Assembly: GCA_910589415.1 (NCBI GenBank)
Contig: OU342630.1
Location: 92,252,186 to 92,316,185 of the forward strand
Source of the DNA: Malachius bipustulatus
Taxonomy: Eukaryota > Arthropoda > Insecta > Coleoptera > Melyridae
Direction: 5' to 3'
DNA length: 64,000 nucleotides
In this document: positions 32,701-46,231 of the stretch, piece by piece
How the letters are laid out: each line of letters begins with the position of its first letter
How positions within the stretch are numbered: position 1 is the first letter of the stretch
Made by a program: the position numbers and the translations under genes
Notes under the pieces: model-generated
The model's input: the letters and a program-made list of their open reading frames with translations, nothing else
The model's database searches: none
What the model was told of the DNA's origin: nothing

Positions 32701-35687
32701 TACCATAAAGACATGCATAAAATAGACCACGTGTCGTAGATTTTTTTGTTTGGGAAAAAACAATGATGAAAACCAACATTAAATAGAGTTTGTTGCAGAG
32801 TAATATGAAAAAATACGATTTTCCGACTTCTCGTTTTCTGTTTCATAGTTATTTATGGAAGTAGAAGAAAATAATCTAAACATTGTTGAGATATTTTTTT
32901 CTATCTTTGATTGACTTTCTTTGGAAACAAATGGAAATCGATATAGAAAACATAAATTCTAATTATATATACTTACAGGATGCGTCAGTTTTTTTGTGTC
33001 AGGACTTTACAGTTTATAAAACACCTATTTTAAGGAATAGAAGTTTCCATATTAAACATGATGTACGGGAAAGCCTAGAAAAAAGATATTGTAAAAAAAT
33101 CAGTTTACGCCGCATAACTAGGGCGTTTCTTAATAATTTAATTTTATGCCAAGAGGTTATTTATTATCATTGTAAAATGAGCACACAAAACGCAGAAAAA
33201 CACGGGTGAAAAAATTCGTCAGTGGTGTAGGTAAATAAAAGGTATATGAAACATTTTTCACTCAACAACTTCTACGCCCATGGACTTACAAGACCTTACT
33301 TATCAACGTTGGATTCCCTAGAGATTTCTTACAAAAACAGTATACTTATGAATATTCTAAATTCCCCATAGTTTTTAAGTAAATTAAGTCTAGGCTTCAT
33401 CGTTAAAATACCCAATGCCAATACCAAAAGCTTCATCGTAGCGCAAAAATAAGCACATTTTTTCGTATTAATTGTTATTTTTGGATATAAAATAAAAGTA
33501 TCCCAAATTAATGATTTTCTATAGCTAAATGTATGGTATGAGTTAGTTTAGAATTTACTTAAAAACTAGGGAGAATTTCGAATATTCGTAAGTATACCTT
33601 TCTTGTAAGAAATGTCCAGGAAATTCAACGCTAATAATAAGCAAGGGGAATGAAGCGTCAGCTAGAAATAATAGACACACGCAGACATTTTTCGTCTATT
33701 ATTGTTTTTAGTTAATTATTGTTTTGACGATCTCGAAAAAAAAACTAGGAGGTTTTTCCATATTGAATTTTTTTTTGCTTAAAATAGAGATGAAGACCTC
33801 TTCTTTCAAATCTCTAATCGCTATTTTAAGCAAAATTCTTTAAAACTCTCAATATTAAAGAAGTTGAGTTCTCAACTTTACCTCTTCATATCACGGTCAA
33901 TATAAAGAAAATATTTTTTGTTACGATTTTTCCTGTGCTGAGCAAATTGACCCCCTAGCACCCTGTACCAAGAGGAAATCTGCCATTAAAGACTCACCTG
34001 CGTATATTTTATTTGGGACGACTATTAGTAAGCCTGTCGTAATTGAATAATCTAATTTCGAACTTAAAATTCAAATCTTAATATGAAATGATATTATTAA
34101 TGATTGATGACTGATTTGTTTTACAGAAAAAATCTAAGTAGAAAATAACCCTAATATGCATTCAGAAAGAGAGGGTTTCATATCCACGAGACGAATTCGT
34201 TAGAAAATCTTTCGACATAAAACTACATAAAAGAATTTTATTTTTTGTAGGTAAAATAATAATTATTACCTAATTAGGTTAATTGATTTGATTATCAAGT
34301 CAATAATTTTATTACGAACATTAATTAATTATTATTGTAGTAGGTATAATTGCGTAATTGATCCCGAGTTAAAGTGTTCTCTGATCTTAATTACCCACTT
34401 CTTCTTTAGCCTTGCTTCTCTTTTGTATATCAATAATTGGTTCATCGATGTATCTCTGCAGCTGAAGTGACTGCCAATTTTTATGATATGTGTCCAAACC
34501 AATTTTTTGGGATGCTTGTTTAAACACACTCCAATTATATCAGTACAACCGACCGGAATATTGTATACCAGTTTCTTCTGTGTGTCCACTTTTAATTGAC
34601 CATAAGGATAAGTCTGCCAGTTTTATTGTCATTAGGTAGGTACCTACTTCATTTTGAGGATAATTTCTTTAGGTAGTAACCGACATAATTGACATAATTT
34701 TTAATTACTATTTTTAGGGAATATCATTATAGTAGGTATTTTAGGCGAAAATTTTTTTCGTTTCCATCAATTAAATACATTTGATAAAATTGTATTAATA
34801 TAAAAAACCCTTCCAGTCTTCATGGAATATTTCGGATCGACGTTTCCTCCGCTCCAGGCTACTCGTCAGCAAGTTTTTTTATTAGGCTATGCCACCTTGA
34901 AAGACGATGCAGCTGAACTCGTACTTCTTTGTAAATTTCTAAAGTTCCTTATGCTTTGCTTCACGAGAGCTGGTTTGAACGTCAAGTCTTTAAATGGAAG
35001 AAAAATATTTCTATTAGACCATAACTTAGCGTAATATTCCAGATAATTTGAGATTTTCGTCTTTTTTTCTTCCTTCGTAGATGGTCCCATCTCTCGTGAT
35101 GGGTATAAGCTGAATGTCGATTTCGCCTAAAAATACATGATTAAAAAATTTTTCAAGAAATTTTTTTTATGATACAGTAATTTTGAGTTACGCTTTATTT
35201 TATCAAACCACTAGAAGCCGTTACATAAGACACACGTTAACTTCAATTTTCAAAAATTTCAATTCGTACGTAAACTGACATTGAGTATTTTTATATTTTC
35301 TCTAAGTATACCTACATAAGTACAACATTAGGAGACACCATGATGCAGTGCTCCAGAAGACCTCTGGCAACGGAGCCGGAGCCCAAAAAATATATGCAGT
35401 GTGCCCCAGGATAAACAAATATATACCTAATAACAAAATAAATGACAAAAAAATTTCGAATTGGAATTTGACTGTTTCGAGTCCAGGCCTGCTTGATTAG
35501 TTAATAAATTTTACCATATTTTCATGTTTAATAATTTTTTTTAATTTTATTCTTTTTATTTCCTGTCTGGGTACAGTACCTCTTCTGCACGAAATATCAA
35601 ATATTTTATTTAAAAAAGTTGCTCAGAATTCAAAATCTTTTTAATTGTATTTTTAGAAACACAAGTAAAGACATTTTTTTTTAAATT
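32701..35687. other. Unassigned region with minor structures
   Basis: A 108-codon plus frame at 32883-33209 has no recognised features. An imperfect hairpin lies at about 33757-33855, with perfect inner GCTTAAAATAG/CTATTTTAAGC. A solo ACAGGGTG-type right end (AGCACCCTGTACC) is at about 33956-33968. A hammerhead-core-like string lies on the minus strand at 34838-34870. No gene is supported. Confidence 0.4.
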
Positions 35688-37075
35688 CAAGTTCAAGTTC
35701 AAGTTCAAGTTTATTTACACCAATTAACAAGGATGATAACATAATATGTTAAGCATCTGCGTTTTAGGCAGGTCAAAAATTTACATTACTCAATCAATAC
35801 AACAAATAGACAATACAATTGGTCAATTTCACAATAGTAAATATTAATAATCCAGAACACATTTTCGAAATTTACAAAACACAATAAAAGAAAACAATCA
35901 CCGTATGTAGATATGTGCACATAACATAGCCTACACAACATGATCAGCATAACGACCAAGCAAGAACTCTTCAATGCTGTAAAATGCATGTTCACAGAGA
36001 AATTTTTTTAATTTAATTTTAAAAGCAGAATAGGTAAGTATCTTTATATCATTAGGTAATCTATTGTAGCATTTAATATTGACTTTATTTTTCTCAGAAG
36101 TGCATGTTCTTGAAAAGGGTTCTAGTAAAAGGGTGCACCCTCTAGTGTCATAGCCATGTACGTCTGCACGGGTGCGCAGCTCCCCAACCGATTTCCTCAC
36201 ATATAAACATGTTTCATAAATATACAGGGACGGCAAGGTAAGAATCCCAAGGGACCTGAAGTGCAACCTGCAATGATCTCTCGATCCCTTCCCAAGCATA
36301 ATACGAACAGCCCTCTTCTGTACGGCAAAAGCCCTCATTGAACCCGATGATCCCCCCCAAAGCAAAACTGCATATGTTAGGTGAGACTGCACCAAAGCAT
36401 AGTATGCCATCAACAGGGTATCCAAGCTCACAAGTGGGACCAAACATCTGAGAACATAAATGCCCCTAGAGACCCTCGCACACACGGAATCTACATGCGC
36501 AGACCACGTTAGACGCTGATCAATTCTAATGCCCAACAGACAAATAGAATCCTGAGTGGGAACATTTTTATCAGTGGCTAGAGTAATTCTTTGCGTCTTG
36601 TCACAATTTAAGGACATTTTATTACGGACAAACCAGTTCGAAGCCTGATCAACTGCTCTATTAACATTCTCTCTAGCCCTCTCGGCGCTTCGGTGACTGC
36701 TATAAAAAGTCGTATCATCAGCGAACATTATAGAGGTTGCTCCCTTAACATTACTTGGTTAATCATTTATGTATAGTATAAAAAGGAGAGGGACAAGAAT
36801 CGATCCCTGTGGCACACCATGCAACTGCGGCAAGACGTCCGACTTCTCCTTATTGAGACATACCAACTGCCTCCTTCCTTCAAGATAAGACCGCATCAAA
36901 TCAAGGCAAACACCCCTAATTCCATAGGCTTCCAGCTTATGCAGCAGGATGGAATGCGATACACAGTCGAACGCCTTCGTGAGGTCGCAGAGAGCCACCT
37001 CCGTACGGCGTCCAGAATCAAAGCCGTCAATCGCATCCCCCACAAGTCTCAACACCGCCTGGACCGTTGAACATC
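35688..37075 (-). mobile_element. LINE D, 5'-truncated non-LTR retrotransposon
   Basis: The minus-strand element has a 3' tail of (TTGAAC)n units, seen on the plus strand as repeated CAAGTT at 35687-35712. It runs up to the 5' truncation point near 37070, inside the RT domain. It contains the RT C-terminal half only. No clear target duplication was found. Confidence 0.7.
35931..37070 (-). pseudogene. LINE D reverse transcriptase, one nonsense codon
   Basis: The translation begins CSTVQAVLRLV at the truncation and continues through ALCDLTKAFDCVSH (a catalytic D), HGVPQGSILVPLLFILYIND, a TAA stop, then PSNVKGATSIMFADDT (FADD box). The C-terminal thumb region reads ALVQSHLTYAVLLWGGSS and AFAVQKRAVRIM, and the frame ends at 35931. 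Both open parts (36759-37055 and 35931-36728) are in the same frame, so a single in-frame stop at about 36738-36745 interrupts an otherwise readable RT. The family is CR1-like by its C-terminus. Confidence 0.8.
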
Positions 37076-37479
37076 CACAAATTGATTCGGAAATAACATT
37101 TTAAGACGAAACTTTATTTATTGGGCTATTGATAACAAACATCTAAAAATATGCTCTGTGCTAAAGTCTAGTCTAAAACTTCGATTTCCAAGGCATTATT
37201 TTAATTAGTCTTAGAAAAGGAAGACCAATAATTACAAAAATCCAAAAAACATTATGAAAAATAGTGTAAAAAAATATAAAAAAAAATAGGCTGATGGTTA
37301 CGAAATTTGGCATGCATGCAAAGTTGGCAACTTTCTTCAATAAAGTTTTACGATATTTCGTACAGAAGAAGTAGGTAAATACTTTACCTACACAAAAAAC
37401 AAAAACAATGCTTGACATGCTTGATTTATTAAAAATTATAATGTAGTAAAATTTATTATCGAATCTCATATCGCTTCCC
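37076..37479. other. Unassigned AT-rich spacer
   Basis: No recognised structure between LINE D and the following RNase H-type LINE relic. Confidence 0.45.
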
Positions 37480-38390
37480 ATATTTCTGAAAGAGTAAGGG
37501 GCCTCTTGAGATTCGCCAAACTCGACATCTATCCAAGCAAAAACACTCTATTTCCGAAATATCCTCCATGGCAAAACCACCCATAATAATACCACGGTCC
37601 CGAAGTCCACTAACAAACTCACCCCGAAATAATCCGCAACTCATTCCAGAGCATCGCTTCCCTTTACCAAAGGCATGCCTTTATATACAGACGGCTCCAA
37701 ATTAAATCACTCCTCTACAAGGGCAGCCTTCCTTACCCCAAACTCAAAATTTCAAGCTCGTCTGTCACACCAGCTCAATATACAGTGCAGAACTCTATGC
37801 CATCAGCAGGGCACTTCTCCACATAGCCAATCATCATGTCTTCACGCAAGTTCTCCTAAAAAAAAAAAACTCTCTCTGCCTCCTGGACAAGAAAGGATAT
37901 AAAATTGAATTCATGTACATCCCGTCACACTGCAAAATAAAAAGGAATGAAGAAGTTAACGCGAAAGGAGCCGCAAAATCCACAACATCCACCGCAGTGA
38001 CAATGAACATCCCGAAGATATCATCAGCGAGATCAAAAAAGCAATACAAGACATCTGGCGGCAGCTATGGGACCATAATAACTACCGAAAGCTGTACCCT
38101 ATCAAACCATCAATCACAACAAAACTGCCCCTTCCAAATAACAGAAGATACCAAGTAATATTAACCAGACTTCGTTTAGGCCACAATAATCTGACTCGCT
38201 CACGTTTATTTAAGCGTGAACCACCCTCCATCTGTAATAGTTGATTGCTCAATGTACACTGCTGCTCTACATATCCCGGACAATAACCTACAGCAGGCAA
38301 TCTCCTCAAATGAAGAAACGGTCATCAGAACCCTACAGTACCTAAAAAAAAAAATTGAATCAAACAGATCTGACCCCAAATGGTCAAATT
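37480..38390 (+). pseudogene. LINE relic: RNase H domain and C-terminal tail
   Basis: LYTDGSKLNH (37681-37710), the RNase H first-aspartate motif, is followed in a shifted frame by SAELYAISRALLHIANHH, then LDKKGYKIEFMYIPSHCKI (near 37885-37945) with EEVNAKGAAK. Next come RRYQVILTRLRLGHNNLT and SRLFKREPPSIC (38143-38235), then DNNLQQAISSNEETVIRTLQ with KKKIES. This is the order RNase H, then C-terminal RLR-GH segment, of I/R1-group LINEs. Frameshifts occur at about 37780, 37860 (poly-A) and 38240. Upstream 37480-37670 is less clear. Confidence 0.7.
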
Positions 38391-41300
38391 TCAACTCAAA
38401 TTGTTTTTGTCATTTTGACATAAATGTGTTTATCCTGGGGGAGAATATTCATACCGGTTTGGTTGAATGATACTATCTAAGGTATAGAATTTTTGAGTGG
38501 AGAGAGATGAAACCACACTGAAATCACATCTCGAGCTACAATTCTTCACTTTTTCCCTTATGTTTCCTTATTAGCAACGAAAAACACTTGAGCTGATTTC
38601 TGACATCGCAATCTTTTAGAAATTAAACAAATAGATTTTATTTGAAAGTTTACTTGAATACAAATGATCTATATTTTTCTTACTTTGCATATTCAATTAT
38701 TATAACCATAAATTAGCTTATTCTGATATCAACTTCAGAAGTTGCAGAAGTTATCAAAGATAATAAGAAAATATTTTTATATATGGAAACAATAATTCAA
38801 ACATTTTGGTCTTAATGCAACTCTTCTAGTATTAATTTTTTTAATCGGCTTGAAATAATTAATTATGACAAAATCATTATCTAGAAGCAACATAATGCCA
38901 ATTCACGATGATCGATGCCAGTGACATAAGTAGTAAGGCAGTTGTTTCTTTCTAGCAGAGTTAAATTATTGATAGACTAAATTATGGCTATTTCAATGCA
39001 AATGGACAACCACTGACAGTCCAGATGTACTGATACAAATGAAGAATGGATTGTTTTTGAATTCAGACTAGGAGCGAACATGGTGAATCGTCAGTTTATA
39101 AAATTAATTTTTATTCCAAGTTTTTATGTGACCTTTTCAAAATGAATGCTAGCTTATTGTCGTTAGTACTTTGAAGAATTCAGAAATGCCAGAAATTATG
39201 TAACATAAACCCACATACCTATTCTCTTTTCGGTGGATACTGTTTATGCATAGCTTTTATAAATGTTATCCATTTAACAGTTAAAGTTTGCCGAAAGAAT
39301 GATTGACAACCATTTACCGTTTTGCGATGAAGCATACACATACACGAACCACGAACTAGGACCTGCTAGAATGTGTTAAGGTCACTACTATGCAAAGGAG
39401 TTGACAGATCATTGTCGCTAGGAACAATTGACTTGTAATATACATGCAATGTTCGTATACAGCACATTGTTCACTGTAGCAATAACACATAATGAACAGT
39501 TCAGGTCCTCGTCGCTTGTCTTTTACACCGGCTGACCAGTTACAAATGAATTCATAAGAAATAATAAGCTATAGGTACAGGTACCTTGATACGTATGTTG
39601 AATGATGTAATTATTTAGGCTTTACTAGTGCACCCTCAATACAATCGTAATTTCAACCTCCTACTAATCATCCCCTACTTGTTTTTTTTTTTCTCAAATT
39701 ACACCCCCGGTTTTATTTTGCTCAGCAGGACTACTAACTGTCTTCGTTCCTAATACATACAATGCGATTTTTGTTAATATTTGTTATCATTCGTTACCAT
39801 AGCTACGCTTTATTGTTGTCAACTGTAACGCATTGCAAATAGTAACTTGGCGAGAGTATAATTTCATTTTGAAACGACCTGAAGGTGTTTTCTTTGTTAC
39901 TTGTGGCAACGCTGGTTTTTTTAGGATAATAGTATAGTTACGATAGATAGTAAATCGTATAGTAGAACCAGAAATATGTCATCCTGTCATTCTAAGTAAA
40001 AAATACAAGTGGAAATATAGAGTAGCAGATTAGTAGGGGGTCACTTTTATGATTATAATTCGTTATATTTCTTCACCGTTTCATTATATTTCTGTTTTTA
40101 CTATAAGAAGACAGAAAAGAATTAACCTACCACCTCTTTGAATAAAAGAAGTGAATTGAAAGTGAAATGAAAGCAAATGTAAAAGAGTATAAAAAGTCAA
40201 GTACCTACCTAATGAACATCAATTCTTGTTATTTTCTACAAGAAAAATAGATCAGTAAATTATTATCACAAGAACTTGCAGTTATTTAAAGTAATTTTCC
40301 TGAATCAATGGAGCATTACAAGAAGTAGTAACAATAAATATGACTGATAGGTAATAATAAAAAATATACTCTATTCAAGCAGGCGGGGTGTAAGCAGGTG
40401 CCAAGAGCAGGTGATTGGTGATTTAGGTGCTAGCCTGCATCAATTATGAGACCAAACGCCCCTTAGAGTGATACAGTAGCCATTAACTGCAATTTATATT
40501 GTATCATTCGATGGCTACCGATTATCAAATGGTTATGGTAATGTTAGGTAGAAACTATGATTACCCATCATAACATATCAAGCTACATAATATATCAGAC
40601 AATATATTTGCACGGTTCAATTAATGTTCTTGTTACTCGATGATACAGGTCGTAGTTTTCAAACTCCCTGAAACTGAAATTTTTGTAGGAGTAAGATGTC
40701 AGGATGCAGTACCGGATACCCTGAATGTATTTAATATTTTCACATGTCTTTGTTTTTCGACTCTCAATTATAAAAAAATAATACTATCTTGATTTAAAAT
40801 TAAAATATTGAAAATGCTAAATCTATATACTCTTTTTTTTCGAAGCCTTTCCAGATAATAATTGTTTGTGGGTACTTTATATTCCTTTGAAAAGGTTTTC
40901 TATCAACCGATTAAGAGGAAATAATTTTTTCAAATACACTATGCAATCATGGGTAATTCCAATTATGGAACAAACTGTATATTATTGGGGATAAATATGT
41001 TCTACTTCATTGGAGATTATAAATATTGTGTGTAGCATCACATGCTTGCCATCTGACATAACATAAAACAGCTACACTTGCTTTAATATGACGTGTAGAC
41101 CAATAATTATAAACAATAAACATGTCTCTCGTCACTGTTAATGTGATGCATGTGTACCGTTTTTATTCTACATAACATAATATTATGACTGGTTAATTTT
41201 TTATTTTTCATCATTAAAAAAAGGTATTCACCACTAACAGGTGTCATCCAAGAACTTCTGTATTGTACATATACTTACAACATTTTTACCAGAGTACCTA

Positions 41301-43793
41301 CCTACTTACGAATACTCCCAGTTATTTATAAAAATATAGTAATTTTATATTAATATACATAAATAAGTACATTGTTCCGAATTATTGTTTATTTATTTTT
41401 CGGTAGGTAGGTATACTTTTTCTTGTTTTACTGTTGAATTTTCTTAGAAAATATCCGGTAACTCCTTCTGGGCATAATTATGTAATGATAGTTTCTATTA
41501 GCTAATAAGAATTACTAAAGCGGGTTCAGAGGAGTCCGTTTTTAGGCTAAAAATTGCATTAAAACTTGTAGAATCTAATTAGCCACGTTTATGGGTGTAT
41601 TACGACCGATAAGTGGATCAGCACAAGTCTCCTTTACTAAATCTGGCACTTCAGTTCCAACAAGCACATAATTATTGTTCTGTAATTCTAGGAATTGACC
41701 AAAATGATATTTGAAATAATGCTAGAACTGCAAAGAAACATCGCTGAAAACTGTTCGTTTTTCTGAGTTTCATGAAGCGATTGGCAAAAATTTTACCAAT
41801 CAGGAATGTCTTGGAGTAGGGATCTTTCACTACAATATCACTCGACAAGGTTTAGTGTGCAAGAAAGGTGAACGCCTTTCCTAAGCAGCTTGGAAGCAGG
41901 TTCAACAATAAACATCAACTCACTCAGTTTGATGACGAACAATACAAACAATGAAGAATTTGACACTCTTTGGCCTGCCAGTTAACTGACTTCCCGGTAT
42001 TTCCTCTGTTGTTCGAAGATTTGCAACATATCCTTTACTTTGATTCCGGGGGCCACAGCACCACAACATATGGAGACATTCAGTTATCTGAAGAGAACAA
42101 CAACCTAATTCCATCAAGTTTATTCCCATTATGACGATAGCTTTGAACTATAACAGTTTTTTATTTTTTAACGTTAAACAATTTTATTATTTTTTTAAAT
42201 CAACGTTATTATTTTAAACAAATAGGTACATTAATTAATTATTAAACTTCTTTATGTTATTAGAAAAAGATATTTTCTTCCTCTAATACCCTTTAATAAA
42301 TATTTAGCGACTTTGAAATCACAGTTGTTAAATGTGATATACTATCACGTTGTTTACAATGATCAGAAACTAGGGATGGACTAACTTAGTTACGGAGCAG
42401 CGATAAATGAAGTCGTTAATAAAGATATCCGTGTGCGAGAAACTATGTTTCAGACTATTTCTGGCATATCTAGTGGGAGATTTAGACTAGTTGAATTAAA
42501 ATGGATGACTTGAGACTAACAACTCGCATGAAAATTACAGGTATTTTGAAATAACCTATAAATGAATAAGAGTTACAGTAAGCGACCGTGACTACGTATC
42601 ACTGTTCATAGATAGTGGAATAGACTATTCTATGCCTACTATTATTCTAGTTATTGAATATCTCGTATATTCGACACACCGAAATTAAGTTTCGACATCA
42701 CCCACAATTTCTAGAGCCAATTGAGGCAGTGTTCCTAAATGAACATCCGATATGGTACCCGCGACTTCGTTCGCTATATAATAATAATGATATAGAGTCT
42801 ACACCAACTATGAAATGGACATGACATGATGACCCTTGTGGTAGATATAAGGAATAAAAAATTCCCTGTATGACTTACGATTCTTACAGCAAGCGGTATC
42901 CTTGTCTACACCATTATAAACTCAAAGAGTACACATCAGGTCAGTCAGTAGTGGAGACACGTCATATCTTTTGCATATAACAAATTTAGATTCGTTTTCA
43001 AATGGTTGAAAAGTCAAGAAACTTTGATTATATTGCTTGTTATTATTAAGACTTTGTTCCTTGTCAGTCCATTTAAATAGATTTTCAAGGAGGATCAATT
43101 TAGCTTATGCAAATACCTAAGAGCTCCACTTATTCTCCATCTCTCACTAGGCCAAAAGGTCAGTGGTAATGTATGACAATAAGTTTGGGTTTGTTTTAAA
43201 TAACAGAGAAAGAGATACAAAATTTGTAGTTACTAGTAAGTACTTCTACAGGTTGGTTGTGAAATATCCACTTAAAAAAATAAATGAAAAGAAAACACAA
43301 ATTTGATTTGTGATGTTATCGAATTTCAGCAAATCCTCCAAAGAAGTTTTACTTCAGCCGTGTGGTCTAAACCGTAGGTCCAGTAATAGCCTGTATGAAT
43401 TTTAAAGTGGTGGCCAAGCAGAAATTTTTAAATTAAACAAATTAAAACAGTAACTCGTGAAAGGGATTAAAACCACGTCATTCAGAGTGGAAGTAACACT
43501 TTTAATCAGTAAATCACCGATATATTACAGAGGCATTGTGGATATAACGTATGTAATGGGGTTCGTAGATGAACTTATGAAAATATAAATTAAAAAATTA
43601 TCTAACTAAATTTATTTTCAAGTGTATAAAAAATTACTTTCTGCTTAGAAAAATATAATTTCACGTATTTTTACACCCTGTACCTACATCCCAAAAACAA
43701 GTTTCTTATGCCAAAAGTCAACTTTCTGCATGTCAAGCGTCGGTTTGATCTAGAACTTGATACGTGATAAGTGAGTCAGTTACCTAACGATTT
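38391..43793. other. Unassigned AT-rich region, no gene recognised
   Basis: No open frame of note. A 69-codon minus frame at 41920-42129 and a 38-residue one (about 41590-41705) were looked at and not assigned. TACCTACCTAC-type simple motifs recur (about 41298, 41404). An ACACCCTGTAC-like end lies at about 43673-43684 without a partner. The stretch may hold regulatory or old repeat sequence that I cannot recognise. Confidence 0.4.
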
Positions 43794-44202
43794 TATACAG
43801 GGTGTGGAATAATTGGTTCATGCGTCATAGGGATTTTAATGGTAAGAACTTATAATTTAATTTGTGGCTCCCCTGTATGTTTTAGAGAGAAATGTTGAAT
43901 TATTAATTTGTTAAGATTGATAATCTGCTTCTGTTGGTACTGGCGTATGTAATTTTCGCCACTTCGTTAAAGTCAAGGCAGCAATGAACATGACGTCACA
44001 AATTGAAAACTTTTACCCGATTTTTTCTCAAATGGCTCAACAGAATTAAAATGTAACTGCAGCGTCAGAAGCAACTTTTTAATCTTAACAAATTGATAAT
44101 TTAACATCTCTCCCTAAAACAAATAGGGAAGCCAATAATTCAATTAAAAGTTTTTATCATTGAAATGTCTATAGTGCATCGGCCAACACAACACACTGTA
44201 TG
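43794..44202. mobile_element. ACAGGGTG-type foldback element (about 409 bp)
   Basis: The left arm from TATACAGGGTGTGGAATAAT (43794) includes GTTTTAGAGAGAAATGTTGA and AATTTGTTAAGATT. These are mirrored by AATCTTAACAAATTG and TCTCCCTAAAACAAATAGGG at 44090-44140, to the right end ACACACTGTATG (44191-44202). The centre is about 170 nt of unique sequence. Arms are diverged by point changes; no coding. Confidence 0.65.
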
Positions 44203-45469
44203 TTATTACTGTATAGATTATATACTGACAAATTGTAAAATTAATGTTGTGTGCTTCAGTTTGTGGAGCCTTGTCTTTTAACAATTCTTAAGCAAAGAAA
44301 TTGATTGGAATCGCGTCCATTATTAAGCAAAACTGATTAGGTAGGTATCTTACAAAGACCTTTATTGTACCTACAGGTATTTTAGCCATGAACGTTTCAA
44401 TCGCCACTCGATCAAGTTGCTTTGTCTGGATACAGTTGCAATATAATAATTACTCAGGGGCATTTTATCAGTGGCAGCGATCAAGGCTGTAGATCATAAA
44501 AGAGCGAGGGGTGGATAATCGCCAGTTAGACTCATCTGACCAGCCTCTATCATACATCTATGCAACGGGTAAGTGGCAGCTTTTGATATTATTAACCGTC
44601 AATTATTTTGCCTGTATCTAGACAACAGATTCGATGGGTAATGAGGCTACACTTGCATAATGATCACTGCAGAGGCGTGCGGAATTCAAGTCTTCAAGGT
44701 ATTTACTCAATAACTATTTTTGAAAGATTTTATTTCTTATCTTAATTTTGAAGCTTCAATTTAAGCATCGTCTAAGATACCTCGACTACATAATTTAAGC
44801 AATTTTGTATCTTTAACAATAACAAAGCTATTTGTTAATGGTGGGGATTTAATTTGGCTTAGCCTGTATAAAATTTTAGCTATTCATGTACATACTCCAC
44901 TATAAATATAAAAGACATACCTAGGCGCATACCTACACATTTTTCTTAAAGATTTTTTTCATTTCATAATGACTAATTTGTAAGAAGTTTTGAAGACAAA
45001 AAATCAATTTAAAAGTCTTGACACAATACATGTTTGTATCTCTCTGTAATAGGTATAGATACTTTATTTACTAGCGATTGGCTCTAAAAATGCCTAAAGT
45101 TCTTCATTCAGTTTACTTTCAGTTTATAAAATCAATTCTGGTAATGTACGTTTAGTTAAAAAAAAATTACGAATTCGAGAATTTTCTTGTATCAAAAAAA
45201 TTTGAAATAAGTTAAACGGTGCTTCAGAAAATAAAAAATGAGGACGAAGATTACTCAAGTATCCCAAAAATTATGAATGTTTAGGAAAAGCTAATAATAA
45301 TAAATGTCGGGGTATTTTCAGATTTGCTACCGGTTTATAATGTTCTGTTTTGAGGGTGTCTAAAACCACATCGACTGCATAGAAGAGTGTCCATGGAGTT
45401 GATTTTTGGAAATCTTTTACAATATAGTGTAAGGGTTTTTTTCAAGTGTAATAGAAACAAACCAATACA
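44203..45469. other. Unassigned AT-rich stretch
   Basis: No gene, TIR or tail recognised. Confidence 0.4.
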
Positions 45470-46000
45470 ATTTCGTCAGCGGCGGTTCCGATAAGGCAGA
45501 CTGTTCTGGCGCTAGCGTGGAATTCACGAAATTGTTGGGGAGGCGGCCGGCCAGTGCTCGTAAATCCGCTTCACGGTCAAGCGGGTATCGTCGTCACTAT
45601 TCATTCGCTATGTGAGGGTATGCTACGCTGCTCTCATTATCCGGGCCTGCGAGATGTTTCTCTTCGTCCCCGTCGAGTCAGAGCTACGAAATTCCTTCGC
45701 GGAATCAGAGCACCCGCCAGAAGACAGGCCTGGTACGGGTAACTTGGAGGTTTAACACATCCGTCATGGTGAGGACTTTTCCTATCGACTCAGTTCGCCT
45801 GATGGGAAAGAGAGGCCTGGGGCGCCGATCAGGACTCGGAGCAGAAAATCGAGTCGTGCCCTGGTCACCACCCAGCGCCTGACATACTTGACGAACTGGC
45901 AGTCTCCCAGCGCCCTTTTATATAAAGGGCTCGTCGTCGATAAGCCGTCAACGTTGTCAGGAACAGTACCCTTATGACCTTATATTTGTGTATCAATGCT
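45470..46000. other. GC-rich island of unknown origin, TATA-like box
   Basis: About 450 bp stand out as GC-rich in an AT-rich setting. They contain GCGGCCGGCCAGTGCTCG, CGTCGAGTCAGAGCTACG and a TATATAAAGGGC sequence (about 45919-45930) inside the short hairpin GCCCTTTTATATAAAGGGC. The longest frame (45554-45742) has no recognised features. An LTR or LINE 5' promoter region, or a host promoter, are possible; nothing in the sequence decides. Confidence 0.4.
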
Positions 46001-46231
46001 AAAACCGTAGTAGTTTGTGGACATGGTTCAAAGTTTATGAAACCTCTTTTGATTATGATCTTCTGCAAAATCTTATTAAGGGTGTGTGATGTTAGTTTAA
46101 TGCCTCGATAGTAGTCACATTCCTCAATCTTCCCCTTGTTTTGATAGAATGATACGAATACTTATACTGATACCATACTAAAGCCCAAATTCACAAAGCA
46201 TTATGCGGCCCTTTAATCGCTTGCATATGAT

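Noticed and set aside
32883..33209. 108-codon plus-strand frame as a gene
   Set aside because: No recognised motif, AT-driven composition, and the region lies just after a LINE relic; kept only as unassigned.
34838..34870. Functional hammerhead ribozyme
   Set aside because: The core strings are present but stem II lacks pairing, so it is reported only as a low-interest look-alike.
41590..42129. Possible exon on the minus strand (LVGTEVPDLVKETCADPLIG region)
   Set aside because: Only a 38-residue open frame flanked by stops, no clear splice sites; the adjacent 69-codon frame is in a different frame and has no known family.
45554..45742. Coding gene in the GC-rich island
   Set aside because: The frame depends on GC content, has no motif, and starts from a non-specific codon.
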